Assembly: GCA_007115705.1 (NCBI GenBank)
Contig: QXEO01000340.1
Coordinates: 1,070,990 to 1,134,989 of the forward strand
From: Dactylis glomerata
Taxonomy: Eukaryota > Streptophyta > Magnoliopsida > Poales > Poaceae
DNA: 64,000 nucleotides
Reading direction: 5' to 3'
Every line of letters begins with the position of its first letter. The first letter of the stretch is position 1. Shown here piece by piece: positions 1 to 9,007 of the stretch. A model generated the notes under the pieces. It saw only the letters and a program-made list of their open reading frames with translations, was not told where the DNA came from and made no database searches. Both the position numbers and the translations under genes were made by a program.

Positions 1-317
1 TACTCACGCTCCCAATGTGATACCAATACCAATCAACAAGACTAGTCACATAAGAGAGATTGCTGACTAGCATAAAGTGTGCGAAAAGTAAACGATAAAA
101 CTTCTCATTAATATTTCATTACCGCAACTCACACCAAGGGATACAAAGATAACTAACTAAGGAGGATAATTCCAACTGCAAACTATTCTATATGATAACT
201 TCTCTATTCATGATAAGACTCTACTTGAAAAGTAAATGAACAGAAGATAATGATGTGATACCGCGGCACTCCCCCAAGCTTGGAACAAGCCAAGGGGATG
301 CCTATACCGATGACGAA
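1..317 (-). other. 3' untranslated internal DNA of element A
   Basis: This is non-coding sequence downstream of the accessory ORF. A G-run around 265-285 on the minus strand (AAGCTTGGGGGAG) resembles a polypurine tract, but what follows is GTATCACATC and not the LTR start TGATACGTCC seen at 7547. I therefore do not place the 3' LTR here; it should lie left of base 1. Confidence 0.6.
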
Positions 318-851
318 TTACTCCTTTGGTGGTGGCGGTGGATAATCTCGAATAAGCTTCTCAATCAAGTCCTTCAGGTCATCAATCTTGTACTCGAGGT
401 TACGAATCATCTCAGAATTGTGCTCAATACGGTTCATGAACCGGTCAGCAAGAGAATCCCAGCTCTTGGAATTATTTCCCCATCCTTCTTCACTCTTGGA
501 GCTTCCTGTCCCTGCATTGTTAGAACGATCTATATCCCAGCCAGAGGGTAATCGTGATTTGGGCACCTTTTGGAACTGGTGTTCATGAATTAGAGTATGG
601 AAGGGACTTTGGCTTGGTGGAGATGCCCGTGGAGCTAAAGTGTGATATGGCACACCTCCTCCGGTCCTTATGCGAGCGCTCTTCTTGAACTTGTCATGAT
701 CTGTCACCACCCCTATGCTGGCAATCACGGTGCTTGGCCTTGGACCTTGATCTTCCTCCTCATCTTCCCTTTCAACCTCTTCTTTCTGCTGGAAATCTTT
801 GATGCCATCTTCTGGAGGTGTCTTCTCCTTGTCACCACTTGAAGAGGCCAT
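318..851 (-). CDS. accessory 3' ORF of element A (177 aa, unknown function)
   Basis: The start chosen is the ATG at 851 (MASSSGDKEK), the first ATG after the TATA-like box at 946-952; the frame stays open further upstream without support. The protein is hydrophilic. An acidic N-terminal part (KEEVEREDEEED, near residue 30) is followed by a basic, Ser/Pro-rich middle and a C-terminal heptad-like segment (around residues 130-165) that could form a coiled coil, ending in a proline run and KE. It has no signal peptide or membrane segment, so it does not look like an envelope protein. Athila-type elements often carry an extra ORF in this place, and its role is unknown. It is separated from pol by 338 bp holding a hairpin and a TATA-like box, which suggests its own transcript. 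Confidence 0.6.
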   Translation of the reverse strand: MASSSGDKEKTPPEDGIKDFQQKEEVEREDEEEDQGPRPSTVIASIGVVTDHDKFKKSARIRTGGGVPYHTLAPRASPPSQSPFHTLIHEHQFQKVPKSRLPSGWDIDRSNNAGTGSSKSEEGWGNNSKSWDSLADRFMNRIEHNSEMIRNLEYKIDDLKDLIEKLIRDYPPPPPKE

Positions 852-945
852 GACTCCCCAAAGCTTAAGATCAACTCCTGACAGAAATAGCTCGAAACAA
901 AACACGACGAGAAAACGATATACAGACCTCGGGGACTCCGGGGGG

Positions 946-1070
946 TTAAATAGGCGAAAATTATACATCGAAACGAAGTCACAGGAGGAAACCGGGACAG
1001 AAAAGAGTTCCGAGGCATTCTCACACGGGGGTGGCGCGCCCAGGGGTAGGCCCGCGCCACCCGTGTGTGA
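946..1070 (-). promoter_or_regulatory. putative internal promoter (GC-rich hairpin plus TATTTAA) before the accessory ORF
   Basis: A near-perfect dyad spans 1021-1070: TCACACGGGGGTGGCGCG pairs with CGCGCCACCCGTGTGTGA around a short loop. About 70 bp downstream on the minus strand is TTCGCCTATTTAACCCC (TATA part 946-952). The LTRs of B, F and G have the same layout, with a dyad and then CGCCTATAAAG or CGCCTATTTAA. The accessory ORF starts about 95 bp further on. Promoter function is inferred from this resemblance. Confidence 0.5.
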
Positions 1071-1189
1071 GACCCACACAGACTTCTTCTCCTCCCCGTT
1101 TTCGTCTCGTGATTTTTCATATTTATTAAAAATAGCAAAAATATTAAAGGAAGAACTTTTCGCAAAACTTTTCTGACTAGAACTGTTAC

Positions 1190-4100
1190 CTATTCGAAAA
1201 CGAACTCTGCAGGTTCCTGCAGTTTGTCTTGGATGTAATCTTCCGGAGAAATTGTTTCACTAACATCAACATCTTCATTATAAGAATCTCCAGAAATATA
1301 ATGTTTGAGTCTTTGCCCATTCACTACTTGTGTAGAATCATCTTTCAATGAAGCAATCTTAATAGCACCTGAGCGGTACACTTCCACAATAACATATGGT
1401 CCTTCCCATTTAGAAAGTAATTTACCTGCAAAAAATCTGAGACGAGACCTATACAAAAGAACTTTCTCACCAACATGGAACTCTCTCTTAAGAATTCTCT
1501 TATCATGCCATTGCTTGACTTTCTCTTTGAAAAGTCTGGCATTCTCATACGCTTCGTTTCTCCACTCATCTAGAGAACTTAAATCTAACAACCTCTTCTT
1601 ACCGGCTAGTTTAAAATCTTTATTAAGCTCTCTCACTGCCCAAAAAGCTTTGTGTTCTAATTCTAAGGGCAAGTGACACGCTTTTCCATAAACCATCTTA
1701 TAAGGAGACATACCCATGGGATTCTTATAAGCAGTTCTATAAGCCCATAAAGCGTCATTTAACTTACTAGCCCAGTTTTTCCTAGATCTACTAACAGTCT
1801 TCTGCAAAATAGACTTGATCTCTCTATTTGAAAGCTCTACCTGCCCGCTAGTTTGGGGATGATAAGCAGAAGCAATTCTATGATTGACATCATACTTAGC
1901 AAGAGTCTTTCTAAAACTACCGTTAATAAAATGAGAACCTCCGTCAGTCATAAGATATCTAGGCACTCCGAACCTAGGAAAAATAACATCCTTAAGCATT
2001 TTTAACGAAGTCTCACCATCGGCACTCTTTGTAGGTATGGCTTCTACCCATTTAGTAACATAATCTACAGCAACAAGTATATGGGTATAGCCTTTTGAAG
2101 GAGGAAAAGGACCCATAAAGTCAAATCCCCAACAATCAAACGGTTCAATAACAAGAGTGTAATTCATAGGCATTTCATTGCGTCTAGAAATATTACCAAC
2201 TCTTTGACATTCATCGCAAGATAAAACGTACCTTCTGGCATCCTTAAAGAGGGTTGGCCAATAAAAACCTGATTGTAGAACCTTTTGTGCGGTTCTATCT
2301 CCAGCATGATGCCCTCCATAAGCACTGCTATGGCATTTTCTTAATATCTCTTGTTGCTCATATTCTGGTACGCATCTTCTCATAATACCATCAACTCCTT
2401 CTTTATATAAATGTGGGTCATCCCAAAAATAATGCCTCAAATCATAGAAGAATTTTCTTCTTTGCTGAGCTGTAAAAGTTGGAGGCAAATACTTGGAAAC
2501 AATAAAGTTAGCATAATCAGCATACCAAGGAAGGTCTCGTGAAGTTACATTAATTGCAGCCAACTGTTCATTTGGAAAACTATCATTAACAGGAATAGGA
2601 TCAAAAGAAATATTTTCCAATCTAGACAAGTTGTCAGCCACAGGATTTTCAGCACCTTTCCTATCTACGATATGCAAATCAAACTCTTGTAAAAGCAACA
2701 CCCATCTAATAAGCCTAGGCTTAGCATCCTTCTTAGTCATAAGATATCTAATAGCAGCGTGATCAGTATGAATTGTGACTTTAGAATCAACAATGTAAGA
2801 TCTAAACTTATCACAAGCAAAAACAACAGCAAGAAACTCTTTCTCAGTGGTAGCATAATTCTTCTGAGCAGCATCAAGAGTCTTACTAGCATAATGAATA
2901 ACATTCAACTTATTATCTATGCGCTGTCCAAGAACAGCACCAACAGCAAAATCACTAGCATCACACATAATTTCAAAAGGTAAATTCCAATCAGGTGGTT
3001 GAACAATAGGAGCAGTAGTTAAAGCCTTCTTAAGAGTTTCAAAAGCTTCCTTACAATCATCATCAAAGACAAATGGTACATCCTTTTGAAGAAGATTGGT
3101 AAGAGGCTTTGAAATCTTAGAGAAATCTTTAATAAACCTCCTATAGAAACCAGCATGACCAAGAATACTACGAATACCTTTAACATCTCTTGGACATGGC
3201 ATTTTCTCAATTGCCTCCACTTTTGCTCTGTCAACTTCAATACCTCTTTCAGAGATTTTATGTCCAAGGACAATTCCTTCATTTACCATAAAGTGGCATT
3301 TCTCCCAATTAAGAACAAGGTTAGTTTCTTCGCACCTCTGCAAAACTTTATCAAGGTTGTGCAAACAATTATCAAAAGAAGTTCCATAGACGGAAAAATC
3401 GTCCATGAAGACCTCCACAATTTCTTCACAAAAGCCATGAAAAATAGCAGACATGCATCTTTGAAAAGTAGCAGGAGCATTGCATAAACCAAACGGCATA
3501 CGTCTATAAGCATAAGTTCCATAAGGACAAGTAAAAGTGGTTTTCTCTTGATCATCCTTCTTAACAGCAATTTGAGAGAAACCAGAATAACCATCAAGGA
3601 AACAAAAATGAGTCTTCTTAGACAACCTTTCTAGCATTTGATCTATAAACGGTAAAGGGTAATGATCTTTCTTAGTAACTTTGTTTACCTTCCTATAATC
3701 AATGCACATTCTATAACCAACAACTACCCTTTGAGGAATAAGCTCGTTATTCTCATTAGGTACAACAGTCATACCTCCTTTCTTAGGAACACAATGAACA
3801 GGACTAACCCATCTACTATCAGCAATAGGATAAATAATACCAGCATCAAGGAGTTTTAATACCTCATTTCTTACCACATCCTTCATCTTAGGAATTAGGC
3901 GACGTTGATGCTCTACAACTGGCTTTGCGTCTTTCTCCATATTAATGGCATGCTGACATAAAGTAGGAGAAATCCCTTTTAAATCATCAAGAGTATATCC
4001 CATAGCTCCTCGGTGTTTCCTCAATATCTCCACTAATCTTTCTTCTTCCTTTCCTGAAAGTTTAGAACTAATAATAACAGGATATATTTTCTTATCATCA

Positions 4101-5923
4101 ATATAAGCATATTTGAGGTCATCAGGTAAAGGTTTTAATTCAAACACAGGATCTTCTTTAGGTGGCAAAGTGGTACCCAGATCCTCCACAGGTAGATTAT
4201 GCTTGAGTAATGGTGGTTGACGAAGAAGAATATCGTCAATCTCTTCTCTTTCCTTGCTAAACACATCACTTTCGTGATCTTCCATGAATTGCTGCAAGGC
4301 ATTATTAGGGGCAAGAGCAATAGAAGCAAGCTGCTCAACTCGAAAATTTTCATTAGGCGTGTCATTTTCATAAGAAGTCTTAGCAAACTTGGAAAAATTA
4401 AACTCATAAGACTCTCCATTAAACTTAGTAAAAAATTTCTCTTTCTTACAATCTATTATGGCGCCACAAGTGTTCAAAAAGGGTCTACCAAAAATAATAG
4501 GACAAGTTTCACTAGCCTCCTTACCAAGTACTAGAAAATCAGTAGGGTACTTAGTCTTACCGCATAGAACTTCCACATCTCGAACAATACCAAGAGGCCA
4601 AACGGTCTCTCTGTTAGCAAGCTGAACAACCACATCAATATCTTCAAGTTCACAGGCACCAATCTCGTGCATAATTTCTTTATAAAGCTCTAAGGGAATA
4701 GCACTTGCACTAGCACCAATATCACATAAGCCATAATAGCAATGATCCCCAATCCTGACAGAAATAACAGGAACACTTGCTTTCCTATGCTTTTTAGGAT
4801 GCGAGAGAATGTTAGAAGCATCTTCACAAAAAAGAATATATTCATGTCCTACATCTTTAGTAACAAGATCTTTCAAAATAGCAACAGGAGATTTAATAGT
4901 AATTTGCTCATCAGGCTCTGCAGCTTTCTTAGTACTTTTATTAGACACACTTACCAAAGTAGAATACTTTTTTACCTTAGCAGGGAAAGGTGTCTTCTCA
5001 ATATAAGGTTCAGGAATGATGCTATCAACCGTGCAAACTTCTGTAGCTGCAGCAGGTATATGACTAATAGAATCTTTGTAAGGCGCATGATATTTGTTCC
5101 AATCTTTCTTTGGAACATCAATATAAGAGGCAAAAGCCTTAAAACAATTAGCAAGTATTTGGGAATCAAGACCATAAGCAGCGCTAACACTATGAAAGTC
5201 ATCGGTTCCCATAAAAGATTTAATGCATTCATAATCATAGTTTATACCTGACTTCCTACCTTTGTCGTTTTCCCAACCTTCAGCATTCTCTTTTATACGG
5301 TCAAGAAGTTTCCACTTGGCATCTTCTTTCATATGAGTGAATGATCCAAAACAAGAAGCATCCAAATAATCCTTATCAGGAAGAGTAAGTCGCGCATAAA
5401 AATTATCAATAACAATATTATTGGGGAGCTCATGAATGGGGCATTTGAGCATTAGTAACTTCAATCTCCCCCACGCTTGGGCAATACTCTCTCCATCATG
5501 AGGCCAAAAATTATATATCTTGTTACGGTCTTTATGAATTTCACTTGGAGGATAAAACTTGGAATAAAAGAGAGGCACAATATCCTCACATGCCATAGAT
5601 GGACCATCTTGGAGTAGTCGATACCACTCTTCAGCTCTTCCTTTCAATGATATAGAGAATAATTTCTTCTTGACCTGGCTTGGTGAAATACCTGCACACC
5701 TGAACAACTCGCATAATTCATGTATAAATAATAAGTGATCACCCGGATGGACAGTTCCATCTCCTGAATAGCAGTTATCCATAATACGCCCAACAATTTT
5801 CATAGGTATTTTAAAAGGATCAATTTCAGCAGGCGGTGGCGGTGGCGGTTCCTCCGCATGTGCAGCAGCAGCAGTAGTAGTAGGTGTGTTTCCAAATAGG
5901 AAACCAAATGGAGAGTTCTCCAT
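1190..5923 (-). CDS. gag-pol polyprotein of element A
   Basis: The ORF is uninterrupted, 1577 residues from the ATG at 5923 (MENSPFGFLFGN); an upstream in-frame ATG at 5956 adds 11 residues. In order: gag with a Retrotrans_gag-like region (about 45-220); aspartic protease with CDIGASASAIP near 398, a D-I-G-A form of the usual D-S/T-G; reverse transcriptase with the catalytic box FMDDFS near 838; RNase H with CDASDFAVGA near 990; integrase with an HHCC zinc region (about 1195-1240) and the DDE triad (GFDFMGP, TDGGSHF near 1327, QVELSNRE about 35 residues later). There is no chromodomain. The product would make the virus-like particle, copy the RNA and integrate the cDNA. No stop or frameshift is present, unlike every other large gene here apart from the Copia pol. 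Confidence 0.93.
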   Translation of the reverse strand: MENSPFGFLFGNTPTTTAAAAHAEEPPPPPPAEIDPFKIPMKIVGRIMDNCYSGDGTVHPGDHLLFIHELCELFRCAGISPSQVKKKLFSISLKGRAEEWYRLLQDGPSMACEDIVPLFYSKFYPPSEIHKDRNKIYNFWPHDGESIAQAWGRLKLLMLKCPIHELPNNIVIDNFYARLTLPDKDYLDASCFGSFTHMKEDAKWKLLDRIKENAEGWENDKGRKSGINYDYECIKSFMGTDDFHSVSAAYGLDSQILANCFKAFASYIDVPKKDWNKYHAPYKDSISHIPAAATEVCTVDSIIPEPYIEKTPFPAKVKKYSTLVSVSNKSTKKAAEPDEQITIKSPVAILKDLVTKDVGHEYILFCEDASNILSHPKKHRKASVPVISVRIGDHCYYGLCDIGASASAIPLELYKEIMHEIGACELEDIDVVVQLANRETVWPLGIVRDVEVLCGKTKYPTDFLVLGKEASETCPIIFGRPFLNTCGAIIDCKKEKFFTKFNGESYEFNFSKFAKTSYENDTPNENFRVEQLASIALAPNNALQQFMEDHESDVFSKEREEIDDILLRQPPLLKHNLPVEDLGTTLPPKEDPVFELKPLPDDLKYAYIDDKKIYPVIISSKLSGKEEERLVEILRKHRGAMGYTLDDLKGISPTLCQHAINMEKDAKPVVEHQRRLIPKMKDVVRNEVLKLLDAGIIYPIADSRWVSPVHCVPKKGGMTVVPNENNELIPQRVVVGYRMCIDYRKVNKVTKKDHYPLPFIDQMLERLSKKTHFCFLDGYSGFSQIAVKKDDQEKTTFTCPYGTYAYRRMPFGLCNAPATFQRCMSAIFHGFCEEIVEVFMDDFSVYGTSFDNCLHNLDKVLQRCEETNLVLNWEKCHFMVNEGIVLGHKISERGIEVDRAKVEAIEKMPCPRDVKGIRSILGHAGFYRRFIKDFSKISKPLTNLLQKDVPFVFDDDCKEAFETLKKALTTAPIVQPPDWNLPFEIMCDASDFAVGAVLGQRIDNKLNVIHYASKTLDAAQKNYATTEKEFLAVVFACDKFRSYIVDSKVTIHTDHAAIRYLMTKKDAKPRLIRWVLLLQEFDLHIVDRKGAENPVADNLSRLENISFDPIPVNDSFPNEQLAAINVTSRDLPWYADYANFIVSKYLPPTFTAQQRRKFFYDLRHYFWDDPHLYKEGVDGIMRRCVPEYEQQEILRKCHSSAYGGHHAGDRTAQKVLQSGFYWPTLFKDARRYVLSCDECQRVGNISRRNEMPMNYTLVIEPFDCWGFDFMGPFPPSKGYTHILVAVDYVTKWVEAIPTKSADGETSLKMLKDVIFPRFGVPRYLMTDGGSHFINGSFRKTLAKYDVNHRIASAYHPQTSGQVELSNREIKSILQKTVSRSRKNWASKLNDALWAYRTAYKNPMGMSPYKMVYGKACHLPLELEHKAFWAVRELNKDFKLAGKKRLLDLSSLDEWRNEAYENARLFKEKVKQWHDKRILKREFHVGEKVLLYRSRLRFFAGKLLSKWEGPYVIVEVYRSGAIKIASLKDDSTQVVNGQRLKHYISGDSYNEDVDVSETISPEDYIQDKLQEPAEFVFE

Positions 5924-6009
5924 AGCAGAATAAAAATAAAAGACAAAATAAAACAATACTCACAGTGACGGTTACCTTTTCCAATTCCACTCTTCAATAG
6001 CGCTACACT

Positions 6010-6026
6010 CCCCGGCAACGGCGCCA
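6010..6026 (-). other. primer binding site, tRNA-Asp
   Basis: The plus strand reads CCCCGGCAACGGCGCCA, identical to the 3' end of plant tRNA-Asp(GTC) as I recall it, so the minus strand is its complement. It starts 11 nt inside the LTR end at 6038. This fixes the element's orientation. Confidence 0.88.
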
Positions 6027-6037
6027 GAAAATAGTCT

Positions 6038-7547
6038 TGATGACCCACAAGTATAGGGGGTGTATCGTAGTACTTTCGATAAATAAGAGTGTCGAACCCA
6101 ACGAGGAGCAGAAGGTGTTGATGAGCAGTTTTGATCAAGGAATCACTGTAAATACTAGCAAACAGGTTTTCAGGAGTATTTGGTAATACGAGTAAATAAA
6201 GTGCGAGTAAATAAAAGACAGTAGTAACAATTGCAGCAAGTGGCCCAATCCTTTATTCAGCAAAGGACAAGCCGGTTGTGTTCTTATAATAACCAAACGT
6301 TCTCGAGGACACACGGGAGGTTTCTGTCAAGAGCTTTCGCTTCATAGAGCCAATAGTATTTATTGATTTGGTAAGTGTTATGGGGGTGAACCTGTGCTAG
6401 CGCACTACCCTTACTAGGATAAATACACACTTGTGATTATACCCCTTGCAAGCATCCGCAAATACAAGTAAGTAATTAAGATAAATCTAACCACAGTCTT
6501 AAACTCTAGGATCCTACGCTCCCTGGTGCAATGGTTTCCCAACGGAGGTTTAGGTTTCTGTCACTCCAGCAACCCCATAATTGGTGACCAAATACACAAT
6601 GCATCTCACTAGGCCCATAAATGGTGAAGTATCATGTAGTCGACGTTCACATGACACCACTAGTGAAATAGCACCACAATAATATCAAACCATTAAATAT
6701 TTCTCAACAATAATTCACTACTAACATCTTGACTTCTCCCATGTCCTCAAGAACTAAACGAACTACTCACAAGACATCATATCGATCATGATCAGAGGTG
6801 AAATAATGGTAAATAACAATCTGGACATAAACCTTAAATCAACGGTTCCACTCAATAGCATCAACTACAAGAGTAATCAACACCGGGAAAGTTTCCCCTA
6901 TGAATATAACAAGATCCAACTCAAGATGTTACAGCGGGATGGCGAGGTGATGGTGGAGATGAAGGTGCTGGTGATGGAGATGGTGATGATGATGATCCCG
7001 ATGAAGTCCGGTGCGATGGTGATGACGATGGCGACGATCTCCCCTCTCTGGGAAGGAATTTCCCCGGCAGAATTCTCTCTACCGGAGAGCTTTCTCTCTC
7101 TGGTGTTCTCTGCCCCGCAGAGGCGGCTGTGTCTAACTCTGAACCCTCCCTTGACTTAGGTTTTCGGGGATGATGATGTACGCGAAGGGACGTGACCAGA
7201 GGTGGGCCAGGGGCCCCTCACACAGGGCTGGCGCGGCCAGGGGGCTGGCCGCGCCGCCCTAGCGTGTGGGCCACCCCTGGTCCCTCTCGACTCCTCCTTC
7301 TGGCTCCGTGAGTCTTCTAGGAAATTATAATTTCTGGGTATTTTTCTGGAATTTTCCTGATCTTCAAAATATGGTCTCCTGATGGTCCTTTTTCCAGCAG
7401 ATTCCTGACTCCGGCAGCAGCTCCTCCGATGATCATCAAACATGTGAAGGCAAAGGAAATAACATAAGTATCATGTCTAAATATGAAATATATCAATGAA
7501 TAACAGTAAATTATGATACAAAATAGTGATGCAAATTGGACGTATCA
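6038..7547 (-). repeat. 5' LTR of element A (1510 bp)
   Basis: On the minus strand the LTR begins TGATACGTCCAATTTGC (at 7547) and ends in GGGTCATCA (at 6038), so it has TG...CA ends. It contains a GATG/GGTGATG-rich stretch (6935-7045) and a GC-rich dyad at 7209-7275. Where B, F and G have TATAAAG downstream of the dyad, this LTR has TACATCA, a weak TATA match. The partner LTR is outside the window, so age cannot be estimated. Confidence 0.85.
7209..7275. promoter_or_regulatory. GC-rich dyad in the LTR of element A
   Basis: The core GGCGCGGCCAG...CTGGCCGCGCC is flanked by CACACAGGGC and GCCCTAGCGTGTG. It occupies the same place relative to the promoter as the dyads in the B, F and G LTRs, but its sequence differs. 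Confidence 0.55.
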
Positions 7548-8992
7548 CTTCCCCCAGCAGCAACTTGAAACCTGCACACAACACAAACAAGTACTTTACT
7601 CCCAACTTACGATGAGGTTGTCAATCTCACCGGTTAGCCGTAAACAAAGGATTGAGCGTATCGAGTGGTAAAAGGATAATAATAGTGCAAGTAAAGTAAA
7701 CAGTGCGAATAAAGTAAACGGTAAAGCTATGTAAAGGAAATTGGACTGGGGTCCACAGTTCACTAGTGGCATCTCTCCGTAAGATAAATAAAAGCATGCT
7801 GGGTAAACAAATTATAGTTGGGCAATTGATAGAGTAAAGATAACGTACATACATCACGAGGATCACTATGAGGCTTACTCTAGGCATTACGACAAAATAC
7901 ATAGACCGCCATCCAACTGCATCTATGACTAAAAATCCACTCACGGGGAATCGTCCGAGGACCCCTTGAGTATTAAGTTGCGAACAACAGATAATTACAT
8001 TAAGCAAAGTGCGTAATGTAAACAAAGCAAATGTCCTTGGACACAAGAATGTTGTTTTCTCCCTAGTGGCAACAGCACATCTACAACCTTAGAGGTTTCT
8101 GTCACTCCCCCATATTAAATAGAGGCATGAACCCAACTATCGAGCATAAATACTCCCTCTTGGAGTTACTAGCATCTACTCGGCCAAGATAGCTACTAGC
8201 AACGGAAAGCATGCAAGGTCATAAACAACATAGAGATAACATAAGATATATAATTCAGCACATCAACTTGACATAGTACCAATACTCATCGGATCCCAAC
8301 AAACACAACATGTATGATTACATAAAGATGATCTTGATCATGTAGGGCAGCTCACAAGATCTAAACATGAAGCACATGGTGGAGAAGACAACCATCTAGC
8401 TACTGCTATGGACCCATAGTCCAAGGTAGACTACTCACACATCACTCCGGAGGCGACCATGGTGGTGAAGAAGGCCTCTGGCAGGGATTCCCCTCTCCGG
8501 TAGGGTGCCGGGAAGAGCTCCTGGATCCTCCCGATCTCGTTTCAACGACGGCGGCGGCTTGCAGTATGTTTCGAGGAAAAGCGATCCGTCCTTTAGATTT
8601 TTCCCATCGAGGGGACTTTATAGGCGAAGGGGCATCATCAGGAGGTGGACCAGGCGGTCTCACCACAGGTGGGTGCGGCCAGGGGCTGGGCCGCGCCCCC
8701 TGGTGGTGAGGCTGGCCCCTGGCCCCCCTCCGTCTCATCTTCGGTCTTCGCGAAGCTTCGGTAAAAATAGGAGGTTCGGCTTTCGTTTCGTCCAATTCTG
8801 AGAATATTTCCTGTGTAACTTTTCTGAAACACAAAAACAGCAGAAAATAGGGAACTGGCACTGTGGCATCTTGTTAATAGGTTAGTTCCAAAAAATGCAT
8901 AAAAACGCCACAAAGTGTAACAAAACTCAAAGCAAATGGTGTAAGAACAAGCATGGAGCATCAAAAATTATAGATACGTTTGAGACGTATCA
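7548..8992 (-). repeat. 3' LTR of element B (partial, cut by insertion of A)
   Basis: It matches 12524-13969. The first about 200 bp of the LTR on this side (counterpart of 12322-12523) are missing, as expected if they lie left of element A. The LTR ends GAGACGTATCA at 8992. It contains TATAAAG on the minus strand (8616-8622) and the upstream dyad at about 8658-8712. Confidence 0.87.
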
Positions 8993-9007
8993 AGCATCCC
9001 CAAGCTT
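8993..9007 (-). other. polypurine tract of element B
   Basis: The minus strand reads AAGCTTGGGGATGCT directly before the LTR start TGATACGTCTC. The same arrangement is at 53207 in F, and a variant (AAGCTTGGGGATCCT) is at 60146 in G. Confidence 0.78.

Larger units (their letters stand above)
1..7547 (-). mobile_element. Element A: Ty3/Gypsy LTR retrotransposon, Athila-type, 3' LTR outside window
   Basis: The order on the minus strand is 5' LTR (6038-7547), tRNA-Asp primer site, gag-pol, accessory ORF and 3' untranslated DNA running off the left edge. The lineage is inferred from the SDGGSHF-type integrase motif (here TDGGSHF), the absence of a chromodomain and the extra 3' ORF. It lies inside the 3' LTR of element B: the next base after its LTR, 7548, continues the B LTR at the point matching 12524. 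The expected 5-bp target duplication on this side is CTTCC (7548-7552); the left copy is not in the window. With a fully open polyprotein it could be an autonomous copy. Confidence 0.9.

Noticed and set aside
255..300. Purine-rich tract resembling a polypurine tract and 3' LTR boundary for element A
   Set aside because: The following bases are not the LTR start seen at 7547, and the DNA to the left does not match the 5' LTR.
318..1079. Longer 253-residue version of the accessory ORF of A
   Set aside because: The upstream extension runs through the hairpin and TATA-like region and has no coding character; the ATG at 851 is the better start.
1305..5251. Plus-strand and other minus-frame ORFs over the gag-pol of A, and similar ones over the pol of E
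   Set aside because: They are shadows of the long polyprotein frames and have no motifs of their own.
7627..8964. ORFs of 90-140 residues inside the B LTRs (also at 12605-13941, 51614-53175 and 56835-58016)
   Set aside because: They lie in LTR DNA, are not preserved between paired LTRs and run through promoter and dyad regions.
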